Shown here piece after piece: positions 10,857-21,390 of a stretch of 64,000 bases of DNA. The notes below the pieces were generated by a model. It had not been told where the DNA came from and searched no databases. It was given only the letters and a program-made list of their open reading frames with translations. The DNA comes from Paragonimus westermani (taxonomy: Eukaryota > Platyhelminthes > Trematoda > Plagiorchiida > Troglotrematidae), in assembly GCA_008508345.1 (NCBI GenBank), contig QNGE01001262.1, forward strand, positions 8,223-72,222, read 5' to 3'. The translations under genes and the position numbers were made by a program. Within the stretch, counting starts at the first letter, position 1, and each line of letters begins with the position of its first letter.

Positions 10857-11483
10857 ATGCTTGACGACACTGCAGACACTGACATTAAAACCGAGCACAT
10901 CGTTGCTTCAAAACTGCCTGCGTACATCGCCCGGAACCCTCGATTGTGGTTCCATTAGATTGAGGCCGTTTTTACCACCAGGCGGATAACATCAGAGAAA
11001 ATAAGATTTTCATACGTGGTACAATCACTTCCTTTTGATATAGCAGCTGAAGTGGAAGACCTGTTAGAATCAATTCCAGCTGATTTTCCCTATACTATTT
11101 TAAAAGACGCCATCATAAAACGCACTGGGAAGTCAGAAGCAAAACTCCTACATGATTTGTTCAACTCGGTCGAGTTGGGTGATCGGTCTCCATGTCAACT
11201 GTTACGTTATATGAGAGGTCTTTTGAGCTCGCGAAAGCTTGACGATGCCATTTTAAAACAGTTATGGGCCGAAAAACTGCCATCCGCGGTACAACACATT
11301 TTGGCTGCCATGGATGAAAAGAGCTCATTCGACAATTTAGCAGCCCTTGCGGACAAAGTAGCAGAGACTTCCCCTTCACAGTCAGTGTGCACCACGACCA
11401 TAACCGTTCCCAAGTCATCCCCTTCAGTCCCGACAACTGATGATAGCCTACAACTTTCGATAGAAAAATGTGCAGCCGTATGA
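10857..11483 (+). pseudogene. CsRn1-like Gypsy gag with one internal stop
   Basis: The frame runs from the ATG at 10857 to the stop at 11481-11483 with one internal TAG at 10956-10958. Before the stop it reads ASKLPAYIARNPRLWF, the typical gag start of this clade. After it come FSYVVQSLPFDIAAEVEDLL, ELGDRSPCQLLRYMRGLL and LWAEKLPSAVQHILAAM, the conserved capsid-like core, then NLAALADKVAET. The product would form the particle and bind RNA. The start codon is chosen because it lies just after the primer site and is in frame with the core. The TAG sits where a codon for a glutamine-like residue is expected, so it is probably a point mutation. Confidence 0.8.
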
Positions 11484-11539
11484 ACAATATGGCTATGCAG
11501 ATTAACGAACTGAAGAAGCAACCACCCGAAAGCCGTACA

Positions 11540-11690
11540 TGATCTAACTCTCGCACTCGATCAAGGTGGTGCTGGTACCACCAAAACTTTCGGGACAAGG
11601 CAAAGAAGTGCACCTCGCCGTGCACATTCCAAATTCGCAACGCGTCACCGTCAAACTGGCAGGCCAGCCAGTAACGGCGACAACTGTTGC
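11540..11690 (+). pseudogene. Gag CHCC zinc finger in shifted frame
   Basis: At 11570-11623 one frame reads CWYHQNFRDKAKKCTSPC, a CX2HX9CX3C finger characteristic of CsRn1-clade gag instead of the usual CCHC knuckle. It lies in a different frame from both the gag core (stop 11483) and the protease that follows, so at least two small indels separate them. Function (RNA binding) is inferred from the family. Confidence 0.75.
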
Positions 11691-11958
11691 TGGCCAAGCA
11701 GGTACTGGTCGTCTATTTCTCGTCAAGGACCGTTCGACCGGCTTGCGGTTTCTTATCGATACCGGAGCCGAACTCAGCGTCATTCCTCCGCAACCAACTG
11801 ATCGACTTCAGTCAGGCCAGTACATCTTACAGACCGTGAATCGAAGTCGCATCAAAACTTTCAGAGAACGCTCACTCACTGTCGAACCGTTCACAGCAAT
11901 CTCGAAGCCAGTTCCACGGACTTTAAGTAATTCTACAGACACTACTCTTCGGTGCTAA
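11690..11958 (+). pseudogene. CsRn1-like Gypsy aspartic protease
   Basis: The frame (open from 11566) reads GRLFLVKDRSTGLRFLIDTGAELSVIPP-type sequence. DTGAE carries the catalytic aspartate, followed by the flap region with LQTVNRSRIKTF and RSLTV. It would cleave the element polyprotein. The catalytic triplet is intact, but the frame is detached from gag by frameshifts and ends at 11958 before any RT motif. No RT, RNase H or integrase of this element is visible downstream. Confidence 0.75.
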
Positions 11959-13480
11959 TCGACTACTTTTCCATGTGCACGTCGAGCCTCGCGCTGCCTT
12001 GTCAAATCGTGCAGGACGACACATGAAAGCAACCTCAGTAATTTATCATCAAAGTGTGCGTAAAATCCAGAATGGTATATCTTGTCAGATGATTGACGGA
12101 TTTGGTAGCTAACCCCGTTGTAAGTGTTCCTTAGGTGATCAACTGGATACTTTGGGAACGTTCTCCTAAATACATTACAAAAACTCTATGTATGTGTAAT
12201 TTCTCTCATTTTTACTTTCACACAGGTGGTAAGTCAGCGCTTGAAATGTCGCATCCCCATTAAGAGCAAAACACTGCAATTAACCCTCCGGGATAATCGA
12301 AGCCCGGGCGTCCGCTCACACCCAGTGTGAGAATCGAGCGAGAAAAGCTCAGGCCGAGAAATTTACCGACTCACGACCAACTGTATCTGTCAGTGGCAGT
12401 CACAAATGCGCCGTATATCTTGTTGAATTCGTTCAACTGACAGTAATATACACATCGGCCAGTCCTTCCATTCTGCACTATCACGCCGTGCACACCGAGA
12501 CTTGCGAACTTTGAACCGTGATGCTCGTGCCATAGAACAGCGGCCGTGCATGGGTGGCGGCTTGTGACCATTCACAATCCACAAGCATCCCGGCCTCAAT
12601 TACACCTTGTTTTACATCAAGTTTTCCGCTGATTTTGTCCATGGGGCATTATGAGTCCATTTCGTGGTTCAAAGTAATTTTTCAGACTTGATTTTAGAGA
12701 CAACTTTCTACAGGTTGCACCCAATCAGGCCTTTACTACTGCGACATCAATCACTAATAATTCAGGACTGCTTCTTTATAGCCTCCTGCACGCTGGTCAA
12801 CAGTGGCTGCATCACATAATGTTATGAGTGCCATTACCGCCAATCTAGATGAGGTTTCCTCTTGCCAGGATGATATTATTTGCTAATCTAGATGCCGTTT
12901 CCGTTTACAAGGATGATAGTAATTGCCAACCATGCCTATCCTCGTTAACCAAATATATGCCCTTCTTGAACGGCGTTGCTTATCGAACGTCACTTTTAAT
13001 CCTCTCAAACGCATTTCTGCGCACCTAAGTTCTCATTTTTAGGGTTTCCTGTTGTTTTCCGATTAATTACCACTTTCAATAAAACCTCCATCCCGAAGAC
13101 CTTTGGTGATTTTTATACTTTAACGGGGTCTCCTCGATACTAATCTCGAATTTTTCCTCGTTTGTTCGACCGTCTTTTGCAAGAGAGTTCTGTTTGAACC
13201 AACTTACATAAACAAACTCCCCGATTTCTGTTGAATCTCGTCTTCCACTTGAGCAGCGTGTATGATTTCTCTATTTTGCCACTAGTAAGTCATCAAAATG
13301 TAGCTACCGTCATGGTTCACCTCTCAAAGTAAAGAGCGTTGGCCAATTATGGGGTCGAAGCAAATAGATCGCCTGGTAACGGAATGTTCGCTGACACCAC
13401 CACCGTCGAGGGAACTCCTCAGAAGCACAAGTAAGATTTATTTCCACCGTCCCAGTCAATCGTGACTCACCCTCGGACCG
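11959..13480. other. No recognisable gene
   Basis: Possible decayed continuation of the Gypsy element, but no RT motif can be read. Two overlapping minus-strand frames near 12371-12599 have no known family. A repeated AATCTAGATG(A/C)(G/C)GTTTCC pair occurs near 12842 and 12885. Confidence 0.35.
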
Positions 13481-14023
13481 CAGCGATTCAGCGATTGATA
13501 CACGGGTTCGAGGCAGCGGCTCAAGGTTCCCGGATCCAGTCGGTTTTCCTTGTTCAATGTCAACGGGCGTCTGTTGATCTGAAAGGCGATTATTGAAAAC
13601 AGGGTGTAGCACCTCTCTTGCGCATTACAGGGAATACCAAGAAAAAAGTAAGATCATTCTCATGGTGCAATTTCAGGTATACGAGAATCAAGCAAAGCTT
13701 TAAAACGATCTCTAGAAGCGCTGCTGACGACATCAGAAGGATGGCTGTTCCAATGGTTAATAACCCTTTAGAAAAAGAACTGCTACCTAAGAACAGTTCG
13801 AGGACGAAGCTTGAAAAGCTTCCTATTATGTCCTAGTCGGCCGTCACCATTCGCTACAGTGAAGAACTGTTTTGCAAGACCTACTCTAAAGAAGTGTGTG
13901 AGTATTCAATCACCGCGGAGGCTTCGAACTTCAAGTGGGTGTAGGTCAAGAATTTCAAGTCGAGACTGGTGAGTAACATTACTCAGACCCGCGACCATCT
14001 TGGTAGCCGCGCGTTGGACACGC

Positions 14024-16561
14024 TCAACAGCTAATGTCTTTCTTCAGGCCGCTATACACGACCTGATTGGCATACTCGAGAAGCGGTCTCATATAAATCC
14101 CGTAAAGCGTTTGAACAGCTTTCTTGTCCATGCGGGGGAAAGTGCGCCTAATCATCATAAGAGCGGCAAATCCCTTTTTTGCCACCATCTTATGGCGATA
14201 CGTGAAGGACAAGTTAGATGACAACCAGATGCCCAGATCTTTCTTCAGATCGATTCTCATGATATCTACTGTGCTAGATGCACTATGGATCATGAAGGCA
14301 TTGCCAGAATCTCCATCGAGTGACATATGAGCACATTTATTGTCATTAAGTGGGAGACTCCAATCGTCCGACCAGCGCTTGATCGCGTCAAGATCAATTT
14401 GTAGTGCACTGGGATCAGTGGCATTCCAGATTTTTAGGTCGTCTGCGTATAAGAGGACGTTGCTGGAAATATTGTTTGGGAGGTCGTTGATGTAAATGAG
14501 GAATAACAAAGGACCTAGCACTGACCCTTGGGGAACTCCCGCAGAAATGTTTGACGGAGACGAAAGGTCTGATCCGGTCTTGACTCCAAACGTTCTGTTA
14601 TCAAGAAAAGAGGCAATCCAGCGAAGAACCTCTCCTTGAGTACCGTAGGCTTCCAGTTTGTGCTTCAGGGGGCCATGTGGGACACGGTCAAAAGCCTCGG
14701 CGAAATCAAAGCAGATAGCATCTGAGATGAGGCCATTGTCTTTGGCCTCCGTCAGACTATCTATGAAAATAAGTATGTTTGTTATGCATGACCGAATAGG
14801 CGGGAAGTCATGTTGTGTGGAAGAAAAAAGATTATTTGATAAGAAGTGATTGAGTGTGGCGCGCTTTAGTAGGCGCTCCATTATTTTGCACAGGATGTCA
14901 GTGAGGCTGATCGGCCGATAACTAGCCGGAGAGTGCCGGTCACCCACTTTAAATATGGGTGTGACCATCGCCTCTTTCCATGCGCTAGGGAGGATGCTAG
15001 TCTGGAGTGTTTGCTTGAACAGCTTATAAAGGGGTTCAGCCAAACTAACAGCTGCTTCCTTGAGTATTCTGGGATGGATCATGTCGGGACCCATTGCACC
15101 GTAAGGATTAACCTTGAGTAAAAGGTCTTCGACATCTAGCACAGAAAACTCAGCGGTCACGAGTGGTTGCCTGAACTTCTGCAACGGTAGTACAGGATGC
15201 CAGCTCGGGGATACGACGTTATAGATTGCCGAGAAGTACTCCCTGAATAACTCGGCCACAACTAGGGAGTCAGATGAAGTCTCCCCGTTGGGTAGTCGTA
15301 AAGAAAGAGCTGAAGGTTTGTTCTTTCTTAGTCGCCGCATATGCTTGAATAAGAAGTTTTTGTTCCCGCGGGCTCTTATGAGGATCTTCTCTTGTACGAG
15401 TTTGGTGTGTTCGCGGATTTCCCGCCTACACCTGTTTCGGACAATGTGGAACGCGCTTAGGTCCTCTGAGTTTCCTGTAAGCTTATGCTTCGCGAATAAT
15501 TGGGAACGGTTATCGAGAAGACGACGTATCCTGCGTGGAAGGGGTGGCCGATAAGAGAAAATGCACAGTTTGCGCGGTATAAATAAGTCGTCTGCTTTTT
15601 GAATTGCGCTGTGAAACGTGTGGTAGTTCTGGTCCACGGAGTCCAAGTCAAGAAGAAGTGAACCTAGGTAGGTTCTCAGGCCGTTAAAATCTGCTTGATT
15701 AAAGTTTCGAACGGTGAATCTTTTTGCTGGTTGTTGTAACCAGTAACAGATAAGGTCAAAGGCTAACAGAGAGTGGTCACTGTGTCCAAGTGGTGGCTTG
15801 ATGATCACTCTGTCTACCAGGTGGCTCTCATTAGTGATAACTAAGTCGAGCAAAGAGGGAATCTGACCAAAACGGTGGCGCGTCGGGGCGGTGACGTGCT
15901 GTGTCCACGCCTTCCGACGTATCAGCGTTGATAAGGAAGTCGAGAATCCGCTTTCACAGTCCTGGTGAGAAACTGATGCCCAGTTTATCTTGGGTGCGTT
16001 AAAATCACCCATAATAAGCAGATGTGTAAAGCGTTGTAGGCCTAGGAAGTTTTCCAGGCTTACCAGAAGGGTGTTGTCGTCGGGAACGTCTGATGAAGGA
16101 GAACGATAAATAACCCCCACTAGGAGTGAGTCTTGGCCGCGCAGTGGTAGTCGAAGCCAAAGAGCGTCACATTTATCAGAGGACTGGAAGCCACCAATAA
16201 CCGTGGGTGTCGGGAGACACTGCTGAAGAAAAATCGCAGAACCCCCCATTCTCCCTCGGGCAGAGTCAGCCCGGTAAACAGAATACCCCGGAACACTCAG
16301 TTCACTGTCACTGATATCACCTGTAAGCCAGGTCTCCGTGAAGGCGAACATGTGGGGTTGGGTGTCATGAATTAACTGTCTGATTTCCGGTAATTTATTA
16401 AACAGACTCAGACAGTTGGTATACATGCATCTGAAAGCTACTTCCTCGTTGGATTTCGCGAGAAAATAGAAAGGATGGTGCGAGGAAGAGCCTGGGAAAG
16501 AAGGCCTAGAAATGAGGAGGGTGGTGGGGCTGGACTCGGTCTGTTCTTCCGAGTTGTTCAT
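14024..16561 (-). CDS. LINE ORF2: endonuclease-reverse transcriptase
   Basis: ORF2 nicks target DNA and copies element RNA at the nick. The N-terminal AP-like endonuclease shows FTETWLTGD (about residues 74-82, catalytic glutamate), GVIYRSP (about 149), [11 protein letters not shown] (about 184) and GHSDHSLL (about 259). The reverse transcriptase (about 440-720) shows [50 protein letters not shown] and YADD at about 705-708. The start is fixed by the ATG that overlaps the ORF1 stop. The frame ends early in a TGA after KKDIS. Comparison with the 62-kb copy shows a 2-nt deletion here, and the usual IERVQR...RLEIL tail continues in another frame down to about 13700. Expression is not expected to give a full-length protein. 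Confidence 0.9.
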   Translation of the reverse strand: MNNSEEQTESSPTTLLISRPSFPGSSSHHPFYFLAKSNEEVAFRCMYTNCLSLFNKLPEIRQLIHDTQPHMFAFTETWLTGDISDSELSVPGYSVYRADSARGRMGGSAIFLQQCLPTPTVIGGFQSSDKCDALWLRLPLRGQDSLLVGVIYRSPSSDVPDDNTLLVSLENFLGLQRFTHLLIMGDFNAPKINWASVSHQDCESGFSTSLSTLIRRKAWTQHVTAPTRHRFGQIPSLLDLVITNESHLVDRVIIKPPLGHSDHSLLAFDLICYWLQQPAKRFTVRNFNQADFNGLRTYLGSLLLDLDSVDQNYHTFHSAIQKADDLFIPRKLCIFSYRPPLPRRIRRLLDNRSQLFAKHKLTGNSEDLSAFHIVRNRCRREIREHTKLVQEKILIRARGNKNFLFKHMRRLRKNKPSALSLRLPNGETSSDSLVVAELFREYFSAIYNVVSPSWHPVLPLQKFRQPLVTAEFSVLDVEDLLLKVNPYGAMGPDMIHPRILKEAAVSLAEPLYKLFKQTLQTSILPSAWKEAMVTPIFKVGDRHSPASYRPISLTDILCKIMERLLKRATLNHFLSNNLFSSTQHDFPPIRSCITNILIFIDSLTEAKDNGLISDAICFDFAEAFDRVPHGPLKHKLEAYGTQGEVLRWIASFLDNRTFGVKTGSDLSSPSNISAGVPQGSVLGPLLFLIYINDLPNNISSNVLLYADDLKIWNATDPSALQIDLDAIKRWSDDWSLPLNDNKCAHMSLDGDSGNAFMIHSASSTVDIMRIDLKKDLGIWLSSNLSFTYRHKMVAKKGFAALMMIRRTFPRMDKKAVQTLYGIYMRPLLEYANQVVYSGLKKDISC

Positions 16562-17030
16562 ACGACCCTCCTTTGAGGCTGTGGGCGCGACATAACCACT
16601 TGTGTGTAGGTCAGCGACCCTACCGGGCGTTTGCTCAGCATTCTTGACGCCTCAGCTTGCGAGCTCTGCGCCCCTGTCAAATTCCGTTGCTTCGGGGGTG
16701 TTTGGAGGTTTTCACCCACGGAAAATTCGACGGAAAATTTGCAGTGCGATTCGAAATTATCGCGGAGGAACTCTCTGAGTTACCCTCCCTCTGGAGCAAG
16801 AATATCCACGCGAAAAGACACGAAAACGCGTTTTGTAAGCCGTACGCCGTATCTTCGCAGCTAATCCAGTATACCAGTTTCAGGCGGAACCTCATCACGG
16901 ATGAAAGAAACGTAACCAGAAAGAGGGAGTCTTCTGTGAATGTCGGCCATTCATCGTCACCTCTTCCAGTTCTTTTCAGATGATAATCGACTCGAAAAAT
17001 TTGGCTTCGAGAATGTTGTTCCTCCAAACT
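16558..17030 (-). pseudogene. LINE ORF1 C-terminal remnant
   Basis: Reading upstream from ORF2, the minus strand keeps an ORF1 frame ending [15 protein letters not shown] and stop TGA at 16560-16558. This overlaps the ORF2 ATG by the four bases ATGA. Further upstream are FRVDILAPEGG and SGYVSFIRDEVPPETG, interrupted by stops at about 16780 and 16861. ORF1 proteins of this clade bind RNA. I see no zinc or PHD finger in this fragment. Confidence 0.65.
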
Positions 17031-18989
17031 TGTGCAGGCGTGGGCAGTTAAGATCTGCGCGCCTCAGACTGAACGCGCCACGACTTACATTCACTGAAAG
17101 TTCCTCCCCCCAATTCTTGGACGATTTCTCTACTAGGTCTCCGATGGCTTCATTTAGGGATGTTCACATCCTGAACAAACAGCCGGACGATTGCGACTCG
17201 TTCTTGAAAATGGTAGAATGTTTTGAACTCATGACTAGAGCATATTCAGACTGATTGTGGCGACAAACTTGACGGTGGGACTAGTGGAAATCTTGTACGA
17301 AACATAATGGATACTCTGTTAACAGAGGGATTGGTGAAGAACATCAACTGAAGGAGGCGTTAATAACAGATACTTGTTTGAGCCCACAACACTGTCACAG
17401 CTCATTGTGGGTAAGGTTATCAAAAACCAGTTAAAATGCATAAGATTTTATGCTGCTCAAGAAAATCCCCGGTTCATCATATAGGGCATTAAGGGAGGAA
17501 CTACAGATATGGACCCAGAAATTTGAAGAAAGTTATGCGCTGCTTCGAAAGAACAAATCACGCTAGCACATAGATCCACAGAAGGATGAAATGCAATATC
17601 CTTAACCATACGATTACGCCTGCTCACTTCTATTTGAGGTAAGTTTTCGCGTGAGACGCTTTTTCAGTTTTTTCGCTCTAATTTGGGGATTACAATATTG
17701 GTGGCGACGTATATGGTAACTCGTGTTGAGCACAATCGTTGAACTACGTGTGGAATCGGAAAGTGCCGTATAAGGCGTGCTGCGCGGAGGTTTTCTATGA
17801 CCGTCCTATAAGCGACTGGACAATGTTCACTCGAGACACTCATAAGACACTCATAGGACGGTCGCACCGGTCGGATAGTGGAACTGTACTGCAAAAAACG
17901 TTACCGCGTTGCTCGCGCTTTTAGACTTCCCAGCTTAGCAGAACGTGGATGTATACGAACGCAGTAAAGGAAAAGCTGACAGTTTGCAGGGCAACCACCA
18001 GTTTTCACAATCATTTTTATGTGTCCACTCCAACATAATCACTAATAACCTATGACCATAACTTATCTCTTGCCAAGACTTCTGAATCGACGCAGTATTG
18101 CACTAGATGCGTACCCATACAGTTGTAGTGCAAACGTATCCCCAGTGCCGGCTACTTATCTCAGGTGCTGGCTCTAGAGAAGTTGACGATCTAAGGTGTT
18201 TATGGATCAAACCACTTCCAGTTTCCTGCTTCATTATGGAATGTTTGTAACTGCAGAGCCCGGTAAAAATTTCTGTAGCTCCGCGAACTTTAAGATGAAC
18301 TTTTGTTATTGCTGATAGGTTATTGTGCCATTGTGACAGGACCAATATTCTCACACACTACCACCTGTTGTATCAAATGATTTTCACTTCGGTCATTTAA
18401 AAATAAAAAAGATAAAAACACTGGCTTGTCGAACTGGTTGGTTGCAAAAAGTGAACGTTGGACCGTATTGTTCGCTGGAATGTAGTGTTAAAGATGTACA
18501 CAGGACGCAGAAGCGACCAGCAAAATGGACATTCTGACCAATTTTTGCGAAGACTGGTAACAAACATATTGTGGTGGAAATCTCAATTCACCGATTATCC
18601 AAATCCCGACACAACAGTAAATCTGACGAGCTGTCAATCCAAATATCGCGTTAAATATACAACATCAGGATTGGACGAACGGTCTCAGTGTTGTACCTCC
18701 GTTATTTGCCAATTCATCTATTCCGTATTCCACCAATTAACATAAAGTTTGTGATTTTGCATGTCCTAATATAATCAGCCAATGACAGACTGTGATTTCT
18801 TTATTCCTGTTGTGCATCCATAAATTCGGCGTCTCAGTTCATAAATAACAACTGCCTCCTGCTAAAAGTACCAGGTCTTCTTATTACTTCCGTAGGAGAT
18901 TTCACTTCAAGTAAGATCCCTAGGGCTATTCGAAGTCACTAATTTCAAGCATCACAAATTGGCGTCGCGGAGAGGAACTGCCTGCAAAT
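17031..18989. other. No recognisable gene, one short inverted repeat
   Basis: No coding family recognised. GACCGTCCTAT at 17799-17809 pairs perfectly with ATAGGACGGTC at 17853-17863, and the 43-bp loop holds a tandem GACACTCATA pair. The segment 18570-18770 weakly resembles 42000-42190 and could be a Gypsy LTR preceding the gag at 18990. Confidence 0.4.
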
Positions 18990-19440
18990 GACCAATTAAG
19001 TCTTCATGCTGATGCAAGTGAAATCAGGAAATGGGTCAAACTATTTGGAATGTGGTGCAACATTTGTCGAAATGTGAAGTAGGAAAACCATTCAGCTTTC
19101 TTCGTTACAGCTGGTGGTCGTGAGTTGTATACGGTAATGTAGAACCTGTTTTTATCAGAATGCCCAAGCCTCGTTGCTGTTCGGCGGACTAAAGAAACTG
19201 TTGTTGAATCACGTGATTCCAGTCGATTTGCAGGCCACAAAACAAACGAAGTTTAATATTTTAGTGCGATCAACGAGCACGAGATTCCATGAGTTCATTC
19301 TACGATGGCAAAAACAAGCTGCTCGTTGGAACTATAATGACAAGGTAGAGGAATACCTACGTGATCGATTGAATGCTGGCGTTAGTGACACTGATCTTCA
19401 GCGTGAATTGCTCGTCAAACAAAATAATTATGGAAGTTTT
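18990..19440 (+). pseudogene. Gypsy gag fragment (Mag-like)
   Basis: Plus-strand pieces match Mag-type gag: KLFGMWCNICRNV, then FFVTAGGRELYTVM, then LVRSTSTRF, FILRWQKQAARWNY, EEYLRDRLNAGVSDTDLQREL (19174-19430). It corresponds to the same part of gag as 2238-2560 in the first element, but it is a different copy. Stops and one frame change break the N-terminal half. The match ends abruptly at about 19437, where LINE ORF1 sequence on the other strand begins. Confidence 0.7.
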
Positions 19441-20290
19441 CATCCACGGAAACTTTGACTTCTCCGTCTGCTGGGTGCGGGGTTTGAAAGACAGCAGTGT
19501 TATGTGGCTACTGATAGAAAAACCTATTGGTGTGGGCGAAATTAACGCTTTTTGAGTCGCAGGAGGTGACCCTAGCAGGTTACTTTCGTTCGGAATTCTT
19601 GGTAGGATGAGTGTTCTGCAGGGCCTTTTGGTGGGGTTCGAGATAGTTGACCCAGAAAACGGTAGTTGTACGGTTTCCGTATCCCAAACACTATTGACTG
19701 TGCTTGCGGCGTCGACCGTTGAAGTTACTACAAGAACGGCGTCTCCGTTTCCTACTAAAGGTACTGATGTTCGAGGGTATACGTCGGGAGCAGAAACTAC
19801 AAATGTTGTTTCCAGTTTTAGCTTCTGGTCTGCTATCATTCATGACTTATTCTTGGTCCGCTGCTCGTTTCTCGCCCTCTTCTGCCGAGAGCAGTCGAAA
19901 TACAGGCACTTCAGATGGACGGTGGCTGACTTCTAAGCCACCGTTTTCCCCACCACGGCTTCGGGACACAGCATGGCTGGCAAGATTACCAAGGAGACAA
20001 GTGGATTTTTGGTTGCCTAGGCCAGCAGGCTGCCCGCGAGTAACAGGTTTGTGACGTCCCGGGAGAATGAAATCCCTAAGACTGATTTAGCTAGCTCCGT
20101 TGGGGAAGTTGTAGGGAGGCGGCCGCATAAAACAACAACCACTTCCCTGAGAGCTTTTTCCTCCATTCTATTGTCGCTGCCTTCACGTGTGCAGTGGATA
20201 GGGCTACTGCCATGTTGGTGGTTGCCACATCAGGGAGAGCAACCGCTGTGCGCTCAGCTGATAATTGTCACCAGAAAGTGAATGCTGTCG
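19437..20290 (-). pseudogene. LINE ORF1 fragment (copy B)
   Basis: The minus-strand frame 19839-19437 reads VPLVGNGDAVLVVTSTVDAA, then PFSGSTISNPTKRPCRTLIL, then SPTPIGFSISSHITLLSFKP and KSKFPWMKTS. This is the same ORF1 segment as in the copy at 24.4-26 kb, where it leads into the ORF1/ORF2 boundary. Further upstream (19850-20290, minus) weaker similarity to the same copy continues through ALPDVATTN with several stops. No known fold is recognised apart from its position before ORF2. The 311 bp at 19447-19757 look identical to two segments near 25 kb. Confidence 0.65.
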
Positions 20291-20535
20291 TTGGTATACC
20301 GTTAGTATATGAGTTTGCAGTATCATCTGAATGTTGGTGGACGGAATATTCGGAAAAGCATAAAATATGCATAGTGTGCTGCGGCACATTTTTGTTTCAA
20401 TGCATAAATGATTTTATCAAAGACGCTGAAGTAGTGTTAGGCAGCTTGCCACTTTTGATTCCGTTTGTGTAAGTCATGTGCACGTATTATTGGGCCTTCG
20501 GCTCACGCTCATTCCTGTAATTCCCTTTTACAAGA

Positions 20536-21075
20536 CTATCGGTGGAACCCATACTTCTGAGGAACACTGTCCCCCGGTGTTTCCATGATGCATAAAGTGG
20601 GTTTACGACAGTAACGAGCACACGAAGCCAGAACGTCCGGCTTGTCTGTTACAATAAGGTGACGAGATAACTGAAGTTTCCTGATTTGGGAGAGAGGGGT
20701 TAACAAGGAATAATTGACAAACATCCACCGTTTAAGTTGTTGATCAATTTTCGTGATCATTTCCTTTCGATATTCCATAAAATAGGTGCCGATATTTGAT
20801 AAGTTCGAGGGTTTATGACCATCCCCACGTGTAACTGGAAACCACTGGACTTTGGGTGTGCTGTGGATAAGTAGATAATGCAGCAGCTGATGATTTTCAA
20901 ACATAATGCGGGCGCAAGTAGCTGTGATCTGCTTACTGTGTATACTGCCGGCATCCCGCGAGTTTCGGCAGGCCTTGAGAAAACGCTTAGAAGCAAGAAT
21001 CTCAGGAAATAATTCTCCTAAAAGTAAACGTCTATGAACTTCACTTCGAAATCTGCATTCAACTTTCCAGAAAAG
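20536..21075 (-). CDS. Unrecognised 179-codon open frame
   Basis: The frame is open from just after a TAA at 21078-21076 to its stop at 20536. The first ATG is at 20904. I do not recognise a family. Readable parts include RSEVHRRLLLGELFPEILAS, ARIMFENHQLLHYLLIHSTP and QLKRWMFVNYSLLTP. Support for coding comes from length and from a degenerate second copy on the minus strand near 47100-47280, which aligns through FRGDVHKHLPSGGLFHGMLL. A potential splice acceptor (TGCAG) precedes the RSEV stretch in both copies. It could be an exon of a duplicated host gene or part of an unknown transposon. Confidence 0.35.
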   Translation of the reverse strand, partial: LFWKVECRFRSEVHRRLLLGELFPEILASKRFLKACRNSRDAGSIHSKQITATCARIMFENHQLLHYLLIHSTPKVQWFPVTRGDGHKPSNLSNIGTYFMEYRKEMITKIDQQLKRWMFVNYSLLTPLSQIRKLQLSRHLIVTDKPDVLASCARYCRKPTLCIMETPGDSVPQKYGFHR

Positions 21076-21390
21076 TTAGTGATGTGTTTCAAATGACATC
21101 GCAAGGTCAGACATCTTTAATCGCCCATTTTTCAAGATCGCTGAAGCAAGTGTTGTGGAAGTCGGACGGTTTCGCTCCTCTGCAAAAGTACTTGACGAAT
21201 TAGCCGCTGCTGCGCATTCTCGTATATCATTTACGGAGATTGCCTTCGGATAGTTGTCTTATTCTTGTTCTATTTTAAATATTTACGGAGAAATCGGGTT
21301 TCAAAAAATTTGTATTATTGTGGTTTATGTTAGAATATTATACAAGTTCATGAGGTTATATTCAGGTTACCCAATAGGACATGAAGATTA
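20880..21390 (-). repeat. Dispersed repeat Y, copy 1
   Basis: Strong direct similarity to 47100-47610. Shared blocks include TCGAAATCTGCATTCA, AGACATCTTTAATCGC, TTCTTGTTCT and the CAAGTTCA.GAGGTTAT near the end. The lower-coordinate part overlaps the unrecognised open frame. The AT-rich higher-coordinate part looks non-coding. Confidence 0.75.

Larger units (their letters stand above)
13481..17030 (-). mobile_element. CR1-like LINE, best copy (A)
   Basis: Minus-strand non-LTR retrotransposon comprising the C-terminal part of ORF1, a long ORF2 with endonuclease and reverse transcriptase, and a 3' region. Its 3' end carries two perfect tandem copies of AATCGCTG (13481-13496 on the opposite strand), the short terminal repeat typical of CR1 elements. 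The 5' end fades near 17030, so the copy is 5'-truncated within ORF1. Parts of the same family recur at 19.4, 22.7, 24.4, 28.1, 30.5, 31.4, 46, 48, 50 and 62 kb. Confidence 0.9.

Noticed and set aside
14124..15651. Plus-strand open frames inside LINE copy A
   Set aside because: They are antisense shadows of ORF2, which carries clear catalytic motifs.
18570..18770. LTR shared with 42000-42190
   Set aside because: Only short blocks (AACATCAGGATT, TAAAGTTTGTG) align. The rest is about 60 percent or less by eye, too weak to call.
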